This document shows positions 11,029-11,307 of a DNA stretch of 11,307 nt, piece by piece. Where the stretch lies: contig DATCKS010000059.1 of NCBI GenBank assembly GCA_036562265.1, positions 1 through 11,307 of the forward strand, in the 5' to 3' direction. Position 1 is the stretch's first letter. Each line of letters starts with the position of its first letter. The DNA is from DASVDK01 sp036562265 [NCBI: Thermodesulfobacteriota bacterium]. GTDB lineage: Bacteria; DASVDK01. The position numbers and the translations under genes were made by a program. The notes beneath the pieces are model-generated. The model had not been told where the DNA came from. It was given only the letters and a program-made list of their open reading frames with translations, and did no database searches.

Positions 11029-11307
11029 GTGAACGCGCCGTACGAGGGATCGGTATCGGCCTACGACTACATCGTGCTGCGGGACGTCATGGTGCCGATG
11101 CGGGATGGGGTCCGTCTCGCGACGGACGTCTATCTGCCCGCCCTGCACGGGAAACCTGCGCCAGGCCCGTTCCCGGTCGTCGTGGAGCGGACGCCGTACG
11201 ACAAGCGGCGGGCCTGGCACTCCATCACGGGCCGATACTTCGCCCGGCGCGGCTACGCGGCCGTCTTGCAGGACGTGCGCGGCCGGTGGGGATCGGAAGG
11301 GGAGTTC
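11029..11307 (+). CDS. CocE/NonD-family (S15-like) hydrolase, N-terminal fragment
   Basis: 93 residues are visible, open to the window end; the gene continues beyond it. The start is GTG 11029 behind a strong purine-rich ribosome site. Signature stretches of this family are VPMRDGVRLATDVYLP (21-36), VVVERTPYDKR (50-60) and GYAAVLQDVRGRWGSEGEF (75-93). The last is the strand and loop preceding the catalytic Ser region, which is not in the window. Related enzymes are X-Pro dipeptidyl peptidases, cocaine esterase and alpha-amino-acid ester or glutaryl-7-ACA acylases. Full length is usually 550-650 residues. There is no signal peptide at this start. It is divergent from the reductase-carrier pair across a 148-base gap. 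Substrate cannot be predicted. Confidence 0.9.
   Translation, partial: MNAPYEGSVSAYDYIVLRDVMVPMRDGVRLATDVYLPALHGKPAPGPFPVVVERTPYDKRRAWHSITGRYFARRGYAAVLQDVRGRWGSEGEF

Overview
The window is very GC-rich bacterial DNA. It has short intergenic gaps, frequent GTG starts and good Shine-Dalgarno sequences. The gene content (a group 2 type Mrp antiporter operon, a Tat-exported aldo/keto reductase, a CocE-type hydrolase and an Npt-like carrier) fits a GC-rich Gram-negative-type soil or sediment lineage such as Acidobacteriota, Methylomirabilota/Rokubacteria or Proteobacteria. The sequence alone does not fix the phylum.

Layout. (1) 1-115: an initiator tRNA-Met cut at its 5' end by the window edge, followed by a strong intrinsic terminator. 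(2) 240-1404, minus strand: two alpha/beta-hydrolase genes in tandem, both broken. The upstream one is a cofactor-free haloperoxidase/esterase type, complete except for one inserted base. The downstream one is a haloacetate-dehalogenase-like gene that has lost its middle. (3) 1405-1682: a 278-base divergent control region with a 15-bp direct repeat, a hairpin and a likely extended -10 promoter. (4) 1683-7716, plus strand: a complete Mrp (Pha/Mnh) cation/proton antiporter operon with mrpA and mrpB fused, then C, D, E, F and G; every junction is a four-base or similarly short overlap. (5) 7719-8667, plus strand: a luciferase-like flavin monooxygenase gene that starts 2 bases after mrpG but is broken in two places. 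(6) 8597-10880, minus strand: a Tat-signal aldo/keto reductase followed 16 bases later by an ATP/ADP-translocase-family membrane protein, probably one transcript. (7) 10881-11028: a divergent promoter region. (8) 11029 to the window end: the N-terminus of a CocE/NonD-family (S15-like) hydrolase.

How it works together. The Mrp operon should make a multi-subunit inner-membrane complex, related to respiratory complex I subunits, that exchanges Na+ or K+ for protons and supports pH and salt tolerance. The surrounding genes are unrelated accessory enzymes. Three of them carry frameshifts or internal deletions, while all Mrp subunits, the reductase and the carrier read cleanly. I find no convincing previously undescribed multi-gene system. 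The most unusual points are the local cluster of decayed oxidoreductase/hydrolase genes and the pairing of an exported reductase with a nucleotide-exchanger-like carrier.
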